From positions 1 through 64,000 of the forward strand of contig NZ_JACYVI010000007.1 in assembly GCF_014842265.1 (NCBI RefSeq): a stretch of DNA of 64,000 nt, written 5' to 3'. The notes under the pieces are model-generated. The model had not been told where the DNA came from. It saw nothing but the letters and a program-made list of their open reading frames with translations, and did not search any database. The DNA is from Pseudomonas sp. CFBP 13711. GTDB lineage: Bacteria; Pseudomonadota; Gammaproteobacteria; Pseudomonadales; Pseudomonadaceae. Shown here in pieces: positions 18,158-27,019 of the stretch. Both the position numbers and the translations under genes were made by a program. Each line of letters begins with the position of its first letter. Position 1 is the first letter of the stretch.

Positions 18158-19387
18158 TTAGAACAGAACGCGGCTACGAATGGTGCCTTTGATGTGCTGC
18201 AGTTTCTCTTGCGCCAGATCGGAGTACTCGGCGTCGACGTCGATCACCACGTAACCGACTTTCTCGTTGGTTTGCAGGAACTGACCCGAGATGTTGATGC
18301 CGTTTTCGGCGAAGACCTTGTTGATCTCCATCAGCACGCCCGGGATGTTCTCGTGGATGTGCAGCAGACGGTGCTTGCCAGGGTGAGCCGGCAGGGCGAC
18401 TTCCGGGAAGTTGACGGAAGAAACCGACGTACCGTTGTCGCTGTACTTGACCAGCTTCTCTGCCACTTCCAGACCGATGTTGGCCTGGGCCTCAGCAGTC
18501 GAACCGCCGATGTGCGGGGTCAGGATCACGTTGTCCAGGCCGCGCAGCGGGCTTTCGAACACGTCGTCGTTGGAACGTGGCTCGACCGGGAACACGTCGA
18601 TGGCCGCGCCGATCAGGTGCTGATCCTTGATCGCGTCAGCCAGGGCGTCGAGTTCGACCACCGTGCCACGCGCCGCGTTGATCAGGATGGCGCCCTTCTT
18701 CATCGTGCGAATTTCTTTCTCGCCGATCATCCACTGGGTTTCGTTGGTTTCCGGAACGTGCAGGGTCACGATGTCGGCCATGCCCAGCAGCTCGTTCAGG
18801 CTGGACACCTGAGTGGCGTTGCCCAGCGGCAGCTTGGTCAGGGTGTCGTAGAAATACACCTGCATGCCCAGGCCTTCAGCCAGGACCGACAGCTGAGTGC
18901 CGATCGAGCCGTAGCCGATGATGCCGAGCTTCTTGCCGCGAATTTCGAACGAGTTGGCCGCGCTCTTGATCCAGCCACCGCGGTGGCAGGAAGCGTTCTT
19001 CTCCGGGATACCGCGCAGCAGCAGGATGGCCTCGGCCAGCACCAGCTCCGCCACCGAACGGGTGTTGGAGTAGGGGGCATTGAACACAGCGATGCCGCGT
19101 TCGCGGGCTGCGTTCAGGTCAACCTGATTGGTACCGATGCAGAAGCAGCCGACCGCGACCAGTTTCTTGGCGCTGTCGAACAGTTCTTCAGTCAGTTGGG
19201 TGCGGGAACGAATACCGATGAAATGAGCGTCGGCAATCTTTTCCTTCAGTTCGGCTTCCGGCAGAGACTTGGTGTGGTACTCAATGCTGGTGTAACCGGC
19301 GGCCTTGAGGACGTCGACCGCGGACTGGTGGACGCCTTCGAGAAGAAGGAACTTGATCTTGCTCTTGTCGAGGGAAGTCTTGCTCAT
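18158..19387 (-). CDS. serA: D-3-phosphoglycerate dehydrogenase
   Basis: A 409-residue NAD-dependent 2-hydroxyacid dehydrogenase with a C-terminal ACT domain. GIRSRTQLTEE and GCFCIGTNQVDL belong to the catalytic domain. KLGIIGYGSIGTQLSVLAEGLGM is the nucleotide fold, NAARGTVVELDAL supplies the catalytic Arg region and LTPHIGGSTAEAQ the catalytic His. The ACT domain begins near HPGKHRLLHIHENIPGVL and normally gives serine feedback. It makes 3-phosphohydroxypyruvate for serine synthesis; the family also reduces 2-oxoglutarate to D-2-hydroxyglutarate. ATG 19387 (MSKTSLDKSKIKF) is chosen over an upstream extension without conservation. It is divergent from the dehydrogenase that reoxidises D-2-hydroxyglutarate. 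Confidence 0.95.
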   Translation of the reverse strand: MSKTSLDKSKIKFLLLEGVHQSAVDVLKAAGYTSIEYHTKSLPEAELKEKIADAHFIGIRSRTQLTEELFDSAKKLVAVGCFCIGTNQVDLNAARERGIAVFNAPYSNTRSVAELVLAEAILLLRGIPEKNASCHRGGWIKSAANSFEIRGKKLGIIGYGSIGTQLSVLAEGLGMQVYFYDTLTKLPLGNATQVSSLNELLGMADIVTLHVPETNETQWMIGEKEIRTMKKGAILINAARGTVVELDALADAIKDQHLIGAAIDVFPVEPRSNDDVFESPLRGLDNVILTPHIGGSTAEAQANIGLEVAEKLVKYSDNGTSVSSVNFPEVALPAHPGKHRLLHIHENIPGVLMEINKVFAENGINISGQFLQTNEKVGYVVIDVDAEYSDLAQEKLQHIKGTIRSRVLF

Positions 19388-19557
19388 CTGCGTAAACCTG
19401 TGTCCCGGAGAGAAATGGCAGTAAGTGAAGCGCGCGCAAATCGGCCGAAAGCTCGATTGGCGGGGGGCGTATGCTAGCATATGCACCCCGCGAAACACCC
19501 CATTCCTGGACGTGAGCCGTTCTCAGGATGACCATGAATTGTTCGAGAGTTCTGTTG

Positions 19558-20952
19558 ATGACCCATCCTGCGCTGATAGATGAGCTGAAGACCCTGGTTG
19601 AGCCCGGCAAGGTCCTGACCGACGCCGATTCCCTCGAAGCCTACGGCAAGGACTGGACCAAACATTTCGCCCCGGCGCCCACCGCCATCGTCTTTCCCAA
19701 GACCACCGAACAGGTGCAGGCCATCGTCCGCTGGGCCAACGAACGCAAGGTAGCGCTGGTGCCGTCGGGCGGCCGCACCGGATTGTCCGCCGCCGCCGTT
19801 GCCGCCAATGGTGAGGTGGTCGTCAACTTCGATTACATGAATCAGGTGCTCGAACTTAACCTGACGGATCGCACTGCCATCTGCCAGCCAGGCGTGGTCA
19901 CCAAACAGCTGCAGAATCTCGCGGAAGAAAACGGCCTGTATTACCCGGTCGACTTCGCGTCGTCAGGCTCCAGCAATATCGGTGGCAACATCGGCACCAA
20001 CGCCGGCGGGATCAAAGTGATCCGCTACGGCATGACCCGCAACTGGGTCGCGGGCCTCAAGGTGGTCACCGGCAAGGGCGACCTTCTCGAACTGAACAAA
20101 GACCTGATCAAAAACGCCACCGGCTACGACATGCGTCAGCTGTTCATTGGCGCCGAGGGCACACTGGGCTTTGTGGTGGAAGCCACCATGCGCCTGGACC
20201 GCGCGCCGAAAAACCTCACCGCGATGGTCCTCGGGACCACTGATTTCAACGCGATCATGCCGGTGCTGCACGCGTTCCAGAGCAAGCTCGACCTCACCGC
20301 ATTCGAATTCTTCTCGGACAAGGCGCTGGCCAAGGTCATGGCGCGCGGCGACGTGCCGTCCCCGTTCGACACCGAATGCCCGTTCTACGCGCTGCTGGAA
20401 TTCGAAGCGACCACCGAAGAAGTGGCCAACCACGCGCTGGAAACTTTCGAGCACTGTGTCGAGCAAGGCTGGGTGCTGGATGGCGTGATGAGCCAGAGCG
20501 AACAGCAACTGCAGAACCTGTGGAAACTGCGCGAATACATTTCTGAAACCATCTCCCACTTCACGCCGTACAAAAACGACATCTCGGTCACCGTTTCGAA
20601 GGTCCCGGCGTTTCTCGCTGAAGTGGACGCGATCGTTGGGCAGCATTACCCGGATTTCGAAATCGTCTGGTTCGGTCACATTGGCGACGGCAACCTGCAC
20701 CTGAACATCCTCAAGCCGGAAAACCTGAGCAAGGACGAGTTCTTCGCCAAGTGCGCGACGGTGAACAAGTGGGTGTTCGAGATCGTCCAGAAGTACAACG
20801 GCTCGATCTCCGCGGAACACGGCGTCGGCATGACCAAGCGTGACTACCTGCACTACAGCCGGTCGCCGGTGGAAATCGAATACATGAAGGCCGTCAAGGC
20901 GGTGTTCGACCCGAACGGCATCATGAACCCCGGCAAAATTTTCGCGGTGTAA
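19558..20952 (+). CDS. FAD-linked D-2-hydroxyglutarate dehydrogenase
   Basis: A 464-residue FAD oxidoreductase of the PCMH/VAO family (GlcD/D2HGDH group). The FAD-binding half has VPSGGRTGLSAAAVA and GGNIGTNAGGIKVIRYGMTRNWV. The C-terminal half has WFGHIGDGNLHLNI (metal-binding His residues) and SAEHGVGMTKRDYL. Work on a Pseudomonas serA neighbour showed such an enzyme oxidises the D-2-hydroxyglutarate that SerA makes, which pulls the thermodynamically poor SerA reaction forward. The divergent arrangement with serA across 170 bp agrees. ATGs at 19534 (with AGGA upstream) and 19558 are both possible; 19558 fits the family start MT.PALID. Confidence 0.88.
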   Translation: MTHPALIDELKTLVEPGKVLTDADSLEAYGKDWTKHFAPAPTAIVFPKTTEQVQAIVRWANERKVALVPSGGRTGLSAAAVAANGEVVVNFDYMNQVLELNLTDRTAICQPGVVTKQLQNLAEENGLYYPVDFASSGSSNIGGNIGTNAGGIKVIRYGMTRNWVAGLKVVTGKGDLLELNKDLIKNATGYDMRQLFIGAEGTLGFVVEATMRLDRAPKNLTAMVLGTTDFNAIMPVLHAFQSKLDLTAFEFFSDKALAKVMARGDVPSPFDTECPFYALLEFEATTEEVANHALETFEHCVEQGWVLDGVMSQSEQQLQNLWKLREYISETISHFTPYKNDISVTVSKVPAFLAEVDAIVGQHYPDFEIVWFGHIGDGNLHLNILKPENLSKDEFFAKCATVNKWVFEIVQKYNGSISAEHGVGMTKRDYLHYSRSPVEIEYMKAVKAVFDPNGIMNPGKIFAV

Positions 20953-20989
20953 GCGGTTCCCCATTACAACAAGCATTTCAGGAGCGCTC

Positions 20990-21658
20990 ATGAGCTATCA
21001 GCACAAGTACGTCGACGGCACCAAGGTTCACTTTCCGCTCGGTAAAGTCGTCTGCATCGGCCGCAATTACGCCGAGCACGCGAAGGAGCTGGACAACCCG
21101 GTCCCCACCGAGCCGCTGCTGTTCATCAAACCGGGCAGCTGCGTGGTCGGAATCGAGGGTGGCTTCAGCATTCCTCAGGACCGGGGTTCGGTGCACTACG
21201 AAGCCGAGATCGTCGTGCTGATCGGCAAGCCGCTGAGCAAGAACCCGAGTCGTGAAGAAGTCCTCGACGCGATTTCCGGCTTCGCCCCGGGCCTGGACCT
21301 GACGCTGCGCGACGTGCAGTCGAAGCTGAAAGAGAAAGGCCTGCCTTGGGAAATCGCCAAGTCCTTCGATGGCGCGGCCGTCATCGCGCCGTTCGTATCC
21401 GCTGACGCTTACCCCGATCTGACCGACATCGCCATCCGCCTGACCATCAACGGCGAAGTCCGCCAGGACGGCAACAGCAGCCACATGCTCAACCCGATCG
21501 TGCCGATGATCCAGCATATGGCCTCGCAGTTCTCGCTGCAGGCCGGTGACCTGATCATGACCGGCACGCCGGCCGGCGTAGGGCCGTTCACTGTTGGCGA
21601 TGAGATCGTGCTGGAGCTGACCGGCCAGAGCCGCTTCGAAAGCGACGTACGCGGATGA
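20990..21658 (+). CDS. Fumarylacetoacetate hydrolase family protein
   Basis: A 222-residue single-domain FAH-fold protein (YcgM/FAHD1-like). CIGRNYAEHAKELDNPVP is the opening signature. FIKPGSCV, the metal-binding HYEAEIVVLIGKPL and MTGTPAGVGPFTVGDEI are family hallmarks. Members are acylpyruvate hydrolases or oxaloacetate decarboxylase/tautomerases; the true substrate is not visible. It follows the D-2-hydroxyglutarate dehydrogenase by 37 bp. Its TGA overlaps the next ATG, so these genes are probably co-transcribed. Confidence 0.85.
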   Translation: MSYQHKYVDGTKVHFPLGKVVCIGRNYAEHAKELDNPVPTEPLLFIKPGSCVVGIEGGFSIPQDRGSVHYEAEIVVLIGKPLSKNPSREEVLDAISGFAPGLDLTLRDVQSKLKEKGLPWEIAKSFDGAAVIAPFVSADAYPDLTDIAIRLTINGEVRQDGNSSHMLNPIVPMIQHMASQFSLQAGDLIMTGTPAGVGPFTVGDEIVLELTGQSRFESDVRG

Positions 21659-22554
21659 CACAGCGTAAAAGCCGTCTGCGTTTCCGTTGGTGGTGGTTGC
21701 TCGTTGCAGCGCTGGTGATTTTGGCCGGTCTGTCCCTGGCCTGGCACTGGGACGATCGCGGTTTGTTGTGGCTGCGCGAGCGCAACGTCACGCCGGCCGA
21801 GCGCGCAGCGGGCATCTGGCTGCCGGATTACAAGGTCGACATCGACGCCAAGCCGTTGGCCGGCATGGAAAAGGACGAGGCCTCAGACCTGTCTTACGAC
21901 CCGTCGACCAAAACCCTGTATTCGGTGATGGGCAAAAACCCCTTTCTTTCCGAGATCACCCTGACCGGCGACGTCATTCGCAAGATCCCGCTTCAGGGGT
22001 GGGGCAACCCCGAGGGGGTTGCCGTTCTGGGCGACGGGCAGATTGCCATCGTTGATGAGCGTCAGCACCTGATGACCATCGTCCACGTCACGCCCGAAAC
22101 CAAAACCCTGAACATCGCCGACTTCCCCAAGTACGATCTCGGTCCGTCGAAGGACCAGAACAAAGCCTTCGAAGGCATCGCCTGGGACCCGCAGGATCAG
22201 CAGTTCCTGTTTGGCGAAGAGCGTCCGCCGGCGCTGTACAGCTGGAAGGCCGATGGCAGCAGCGAGGTGAAGGGCGAGAAGCGCAAGCTGATCAATGACA
22301 ACCTGATCGTGCGCAATCTGTCGTCCCTGTACGCGGACCAGAAGACCGGGCATTTGCTGGTGCTGTCCGCCGAGTCGCACATGCTGCTGGAGCTGGACGG
22401 CAAGGGAAATCAGGTCAGCTTCATGACCCTGCTGCACGGCTTCAATGGCCTGAGCGAGACCATCCCGCGCGCCGAAGGGGTGGCGATGGACGAAAACGGC
22501 ACCATTTACATGGTCAGCGAGCCCAACCTGTTTTACACCTTCAAGCGGCAGTGA
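21655..22554 (+). CDS. SdiA-regulated-domain membrane-anchored protein (YjiK-like), copy 1
   Basis: A 299-residue protein. The basic N-terminus and hydrophobic segment (FRWWWLLVAALVILAGLSLAW) are a signal anchor. The rest is a beta-propeller-like SdiA-regulated domain: DEASDLSYDPSTKTLYSVMGKNPFLSEITLTG, GNPEGVAVLGDGQIAIVDERQHL, KAFEGIAWDP, and the end RAEGVAMDENGTIYMVSEPNLFYTF. It is probably periplasmic; function is unknown. It starts inside the stop of the FAH gene (ATGA). Its paralog follows 139 bp downstream. Confidence 0.8.
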   Translation: MTQRKSRLRFRWWWLLVAALVILAGLSLAWHWDDRGLLWLRERNVTPAERAAGIWLPDYKVDIDAKPLAGMEKDEASDLSYDPSTKTLYSVMGKNPFLSEITLTGDVIRKIPLQGWGNPEGVAVLGDGQIAIVDERQHLMTIVHVTPETKTLNIADFPKYDLGPSKDQNKAFEGIAWDPQDQQFLFGEERPPALYSWKADGSSEVKGEKRKLINDNLIVRNLSSLYADQKTGHLLVLSAESHMLLELDGKGNQVSFMTLLHGFNGLSETIPRAEGVAMDENGTIYMVSEPNLFYTFKRQ

Positions 22555-22693
22555 CGCCGGGCCGGTATCGGCCTGATCGTCTGCCCGCTCGCGCTTGAGC
22601 TCTGAAAAGCCGAAACGAGAGGTCACATGGCTTTCAGTTTGGCTTCAGAATACGGTGCTATTAAAACCGCCCCACTGAAGTCGAGCCCCCTGC

Positions 22694-23605
22694 ATGCGTC
22701 GTGTTTCCCCGTTCCAGAGCGTTGTGCTCACGTTACTTGTCCTGTTGCTACTGACCGCGTCGTTCTTCGTGGCGCGCGAGTACCGGGTCATCGAGCGGCT
22801 CTGGTTCAACTGGTACGTGTTCTGGCAATCCAGCGACGCCCAGGCGCTGGGGCTCGACGCGTACGACGTCGAGATTGAGGCGCGGGTCATCGACGGCCTG
22901 AAGGCTAACGTCTCGGCCCTCAGCTTCGATCCGCAGCGCAAAACCCTCTTCACCGTGACCAACAAAAACCCCGAGTTGGTCGAGTTGAGCCTGGAAGGGC
23001 GGATTCTCAGGCGAATTCCCCTGACCGGGTTCGGTGACGCCGAAGCGGTCGAGTACATCAGCCCCGGGATTTACGTCATCAGTGACGAGCACAGTCAGCG
23101 GCTGATCAAGGTTCACGTGGATGACGACACGACGTTCCTCGACGCGGCCGATGCCGAGCAGCTGACCCTGGGCATCGACGCCGGCGGCAACAACGGTTTT
23201 GAAGGCCTGGCCTACGATAATCAGGGCCGTCGGCTGTTCGTCGCCAAAGAGCGACGGCCGGTGCAGATTATTGAGGTGCGCGGCTTTCCTGACGCCGGAA
23301 CCCATTCCCCAAACATCCTGGAAGTAACGTCCAGCAAGCAGCGGGATGCGGGCCTGTTCGTGCGCGACCTGTCCAGCCTGCAATTCGATGAGCGAAGCGG
23401 GCATCTGCTGGCGCTGTCGGATGAGTCGCGGCAGATTCTCGAACTGGACACCGAGGGCAAGCCGGTCGCCAACGTGTCACTGACCAAAGGCAGCATGGGC
23501 CTGAGCAAAAGCGTGCCCCAGGCCGAAGGCATCGCCATGGGGGACGACGGCACGTTGTACGTCGTGAGCGAGCCGAACCTGTTTTATGTATTCAAGAAGC
23601 GCTAA
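22694..23605 (+). CDS. SdiA-regulated-domain membrane-anchored protein (YjiK-like), copy 2
   Basis: A 303-residue tandem paralog of the preceding gene. A hydrophobic anchor lies at residues 8-26. The domain repeats the same landmarks: VSALSFDPQRKTLFTVTNKNPELVELSLEGRI, GDAEAVEYISPGIYVISDEHS, NGFEGLAYDNQGRRLFVAKERRP and the near-identical end AEGIAMGDDGTLYVVSEPNLFYVF. The two copies share architecture but have diverged substantially, so the duplication looks old. The start MRRVSPFQSV is set by the anchor. The gene ends at the REPIN array. Confidence 0.8.
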   Translation: MRRVSPFQSVVLTLLVLLLLTASFFVAREYRVIERLWFNWYVFWQSSDAQALGLDAYDVEIEARVIDGLKANVSALSFDPQRKTLFTVTNKNPELVELSLEGRILRRIPLTGFGDAEAVEYISPGIYVISDEHSQRLIKVHVDDDTTFLDAADAEQLTLGIDAGGNNGFEGLAYDNQGRRLFVAKERRPVQIIEVRGFPDAGTHSPNILEVTSSKQRDAGLFVRDLSSLQFDERSGHLLALSDESRQILELDTEGKPVANVSLTKGSMGLSKSVPQAEGIAMGDDGTLYVVSEPNLFYVFKKR

Positions 23606-23657
23606 TCCGGCGCTGGATGTGGTGAGGTCGGGAGAGCTGCGCATAACGGGTGTGAGC

Positions 23658-24390
23658 GACCGAGATCCCGAGCCCTCCGCTATCCCGTGGGAGCGAGCTT
23701 GCTCGCGAAGACTTACGTTCAGTCGCCAGAGGAATTCGCTGAATGCTCCGGCGCCTTCGTGAGCAAGGTGGATCGCCGCCCCGGTCACTCCCACAGGTGC
23801 GGCGACGTGACCGAGATCCCCAGCCCGCCGCTATCCCGTGAAAGCGAGCTTGCTTGCGAAGACTTACGTTCAGTCACCAGAGAAATTCGCTGAATGCCCC
23901 GGCGCCTTCGTGAGCAAGGTGGATCGCCACCCCGGTCACTCCCACAAGTCCGGTGGTGTGACCGAGATCTCGAGCCCTCCGCTATCCCGTGGGAGCGAGC
24001 TTGCTCGCGAAGACTTACGTTCAGTCACCAGAGAAATTCGCTGAATGCCCCGGCGCCTTCGTGAGCAAGCTCACTCCCACAGGTGCGGTGTCGTGACCGA
24101 GATCCCGAGTTCACCGCCCTCCCGTGGGAGCGAGCTTGCTCGCGAAGACTTACGTTCAGTCACAAGGGAAATTCGCTGAATGCCCCGGCGCCTTCGTGAG
24201 CAAGCTCACTCCCACAAGTCTGGTGGTGTGACCGAGATCCCGAGCCCACCGCTATCACGTGGGAGCGAGCTTGCTCGCGAAGACTTACGTTCAGTCGCCA
24301 GAGAAAATCGCTGAATGCTCCGGCGCCTTCGTGAGCAAGCTCACTCCCACAGGTGCGGCGGCGTGACCGAGATCCCGAGTTCACCGCTGT
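23658..24390. repeat. Tandem array of five family-A REPINs plus a partial unit
   Basis: Units begin with GACCGAGATC at 23658, 23809, 23960, 24095 and 24230, with a partial start at 24365. The first two are 151 bp, the last three 135 bp. Each unit holds GTGGGAGCGAGCTTGCTCGC, the spacer ACTTACGTTCAGTC..CAGAG.AATTCGCTGAATG and an inverse REP. The 16-bp excess in units 1 and 2 is one insertion in the inverse REP (23759-23794 and 23910-23945) that creates an inner hairpin, e.g. GGTGGATCGCCACC. No gene is supported between 23606 and 24419. Confidence 0.93.
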
Positions 24391-24419
24391 CCAGCAAAAT
24401 CAACCTTGCCCCGCAACCA

Positions 24420-25091
24420 TTAGCGCTTGAGGGTTTTCACGCCTTCCTGGGTACCCAGCAGCAGCAAATCCGCCGGGCGCGCGGCGAACAGGCCGTTGGT
24501 GACGACGCCGACGATGTTATTGATCTGCGCTTCCACTTCCGCCGGATTGGTGATGTTCATGTTGTGCACATCGAGGATGATGTTGCCGTTGTCCGTCAGC
24601 ACGCCGTCGCGGTAAACCGGATCTCCGCCCAGCTTTACCAGTTCGCGGGCTACATGGCTGCGGGCCATCGGGATCACTTCGACCGGCAGAGGAAATGCGC
24701 CCAGCACCGGCACCAGCTTGCTGGCATCCGCGATACAGATGAAAGTTTTGGCCACGGCGGCCACGATCTTCTCGCGGGTCAGGGCTGCGCCGCCGCCTTT
24801 GATCAGGTTCAGGTGCTCGTCGCTTTCATCGGCGCCGTCGACGTAAAACTCCAGATCGCTGACCGTGTTCAGCTCATACACCGGAATCCCGTGACCCTTG
24901 AGGCGTGCGGCCGTTGCGTCGGAGCTGGCGACTGCGCCGTCGAACGCGCCTTTGTGCAGGGCCAGTGCGTCTATGAAGCAATTGGCGGTAGAGCCGGTGC
25001 CCACGCCCACGATGCTTTTGTCGTCGAGTTTCGGAAGGATGAAATCGACGGCGGCCTGGGCAACGGCCTGTTTGAGTTGATCCTGGGTCAT
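24420..25091 (-). CDS. rpiA: Ribose-5-phosphate isomerase A
   Basis: A 223-residue Rpi[17 protein letters not shown] is the phosphate-binding loop. [43 protein letters not shown] (catalytic Asp/Glu/Lys region) and [12 protein letters not shown] follow in the family order. It interconverts ribose-5-phosphate and ribulose-5-phosphate in the pentose phosphate pathway. It is divergent from ilvA, an arrangement I recall as conserved in Pseudomonas. The stop lies about 30 bp past the end of the REPIN array. Confidence 0.95.
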   Translation of the reverse strand: MTQDQLKQAVAQAAVDFILPKLDDKSIVGVGTGSTANCFIDALALHKGAFDGAVASSDATAARLKGHGIPVYELNTVSDLEFYVDGADESDEHLNLIKGGGAALTREKIVAAVAKTFICIADASKLVPVLGAFPLPVEVIPMARSHVARELVKLGGDPVYRDGVLTDNGNIILDVHNMNITNPAEVEAQINNIVGVVTNGLFAARPADLLLLGTQEGVKTLKR

Positions 25092-25245
25092 GCGAGGTGG
25101 GCTCCGGTTACAGGGAATAGCGATAGGTCCGAGGGCCGGCAGTATAACGACATGCCGTCGTCAAAGCCTGAGTCTTGATGTGGTCGTGCGCCGGGGCGAG
25201 GGGTAGACTTCCGGGTCTTGCCCCTTCGCCAGCGATTCTTCCCCG

Positions 25246-26760
25246 ATGCTCGAGCACTACGTCAAAAAAATCCTCAACTCCCGTGTCTACGACGTTGCCG
25301 TGGAAACCCCGCTGCACGCCGCCCGCCAGCTGTCTCAACGCCTGGGCAACAACGTGCTGCTCAAGCGCGAAGACCTGCAGCCGGTGTACTCCTTCAAGAT
25401 TCGCGGCGCCTACAACAAGCTGGCGCAGTTGAGTCCGGAAGAACTGGCGCGGGGCGTGGTGACGGCGTCGGCGGGTAATCACGCCCAAGGCCTGGCGCTG
25501 GCGGCGAAGACGCTGAACGTGTCGGCGACCATCGTGATGCCGAAGACCACCCCGGAGATCAAGGTCGAGGGCGTGCGCTCCCGGGGCGGAAAAGTCGTAC
25601 TCCATGGCGACTCCTTTCCCGAAGCGCTGGCGTATTCGCTGAAGCTGGTCGAGGAACACGGCTACGTCTATGTCCACCCGTATGACGACCCTGACACCAT
25701 TGCCGGGCAAGGCACGGTGGCGATGGAAATCCTGCGTCAGCATCAGGGCCCGCTGGACGCGATCTTCGTCCCGGTGGGTGGCGGCGGGTTGATTGCCGGT
25801 ATCGCGGCGTACGTGAAATACCTGCGCCCGGAGATCAAGGTGATTGGCGTCGAGCCCGATGACTCCAATTGCCTGCAACAGGCCATGGCCTACGGCGAGC
25901 GCGTGGTGCTTCAGCAAGTCGGGCTGTTTGCCGATGGAGTGGCGGTGGCGCAGATCGGGCAGTACACCTTCGAGATCTGCAAGGATTACGTCGACGAAGT
26001 CATCACCGTCAGCACCGATGAAATCTGCGCGGCAATCAAGGACATCTACGACGATACCCGCTCGATCACCGAGCCCTCCGGCGCGCTGGGCGTGGCCGGG
26101 ATCAAGAAGTACACCGAGCAGTACGAAGTCACCGGGCAGACCTTCGTCGCCATCGATTCCGGCGCCAACGTCAACTTCGACCGCCTGCGCCATGTGGCCG
26201 AGCGCGCTGAGCTGGGCGAAGGCCGCGAAGCAATCATTGCCGTGACCATTCCGGAACAGCCGGGCAGCTTCAAGGCGTTCTGCGAGGCGATTGGCAAGCG
26301 GCAGATCACCGAATTCAACTACCGCTACCACACCGACCGAGAGGCGCACATCTTCGTCGGCGTGCAGACCCACCCCGACACCGATCCGCGCAAAGCCCTG
26401 ATCGCGAGCCTGACGGAACAGGGTTTCCCGGTGCTCGACCTGACCGACAACGAACTGGCCAAACTGCACCTGCGGCACATGGTCGGCGGGCATTCGGAGC
26501 GGGTCAGCGATGAAGTGGTACTGCGCTTTGAATTCCCCGAGCGGCCGGGTGCGCTATTCAACTTTCTGAACAAGCTGGGCGGGAAATGGAATATTTCGAT
26601 GTTCCACTACCGCAATCACGGCGCGGCGGATGGCCGAGTGGTGGCGGGGTTGGTGGTGCCGGAGGATGAACGGCATCTGGTGCCCGGGGCGTTGGCGGAG
26701 ATTGGGTATCCGTACTGGGATGAGACCAAGAACCCGGCGTACAAGCTGTTTTTGGGGTGA
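25246..26760 (+). CDS. ilvA: Threonine ammonia-lyase, biosynthetic
   Basis: A 504-residue PLP enzyme of the IlvA long form. PLP binds Lys51 in YSFKIRGAYNKL. TASAGNHAQGLA and VPVGGGGLIAGIAAYVK are the cofactor-binding loops. Two ACT-like domains occupy about residues 325-504 (EAIIAVTIPEQPGSFKAFCEAIG and DEVVLRFEFPERPGALFNFLNKLG), where isoleucine inhibition and valine relief act. It converts threonine to 2-oxobutyrate, the committed step to isoleucine. Full length, with all domains intact. Confidence 0.95.
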   Translation: MLEHYVKKILNSRVYDVAVETPLHAARQLSQRLGNNVLLKREDLQPVYSFKIRGAYNKLAQLSPEELARGVVTASAGNHAQGLALAAKTLNVSATIVMPKTTPEIKVEGVRSRGGKVVLHGDSFPEALAYSLKLVEEHGYVYVHPYDDPDTIAGQGTVAMEILRQHQGPLDAIFVPVGGGGLIAGIAAYVKYLRPEIKVIGVEPDDSNCLQQAMAYGERVVLQQVGLFADGVAVAQIGQYTFEICKDYVDEVITVSTDEICAAIKDIYDDTRSITEPSGALGVAGIKKYTEQYEVTGQTFVAIDSGANVNFDRLRHVAERAELGEGREAIIAVTIPEQPGSFKAFCEAIGKRQITEFNYRYHTDREAHIFVGVQTHPDTDPRKALIASLTEQGFPVLDLTDNELAKLHLRHMVGGHSERVSDEVVLRFEFPERPGALFNFLNKLGGKWNISMFHYRNHGAADGRVVAGLVVPEDERHLVPGALAEIGYPYWDETKNPAYKLFLG

Positions 26761-26806
26761 GCCAAATAATGCTGACACCGCAGAGTGCCTGCCGGTCACC
26801 GCAATA

Positions 26807-26960
26807 GTGTGGGGCGAGCTTGCTCGCGAATAGGCCATATCAGGCGCTAAATCTCCGGCGGCTGAAATGACCTCTTCGTGAGCAAGCTCACTCCCACAGG
26901 TTTTGTGTTGGCTGAGAGACCTTCATGAGCAAGGTGGAGCGCCACCTCGCTCACTCCCAC
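26807..26960. repeat. Family-A REPIN plus a long-form inverse REP
   Basis: A direct REP at 26807-26830 (GGGGCGAGCTTGCTCGC) and an inverse copy at 26873-26899 make a REPIN. A second inverse copy at 26925-26960 carries the same 18-for-2 replacement as in the 24-kb array, with inner hairpin GGTGGAGCGCCACC. The 259-bp gap holds no gene. Confidence 0.85.
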
Positions 26961-27019
26961 AAGTTTTGCTTTTGCCGCTGCTACGCTTCAAATACCGCTA
27001 GACACAGGGAACAAACGCA

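Noticed and set aside
23687..24384. Short open frames inside the REPIN array
   Set aside because: They repeat the same REP-derived peptide (GASLLAK / SELAREDLRS), which recurs wherever a family-A REP is translated.
23658..24390. Regularly spaced repeats resembling a CRISPR array
   Set aside because: Units are 135-151 bp, the repeated part includes the supposed spacers, and the conserved core is the REP palindrome. No cas genes are nearby.
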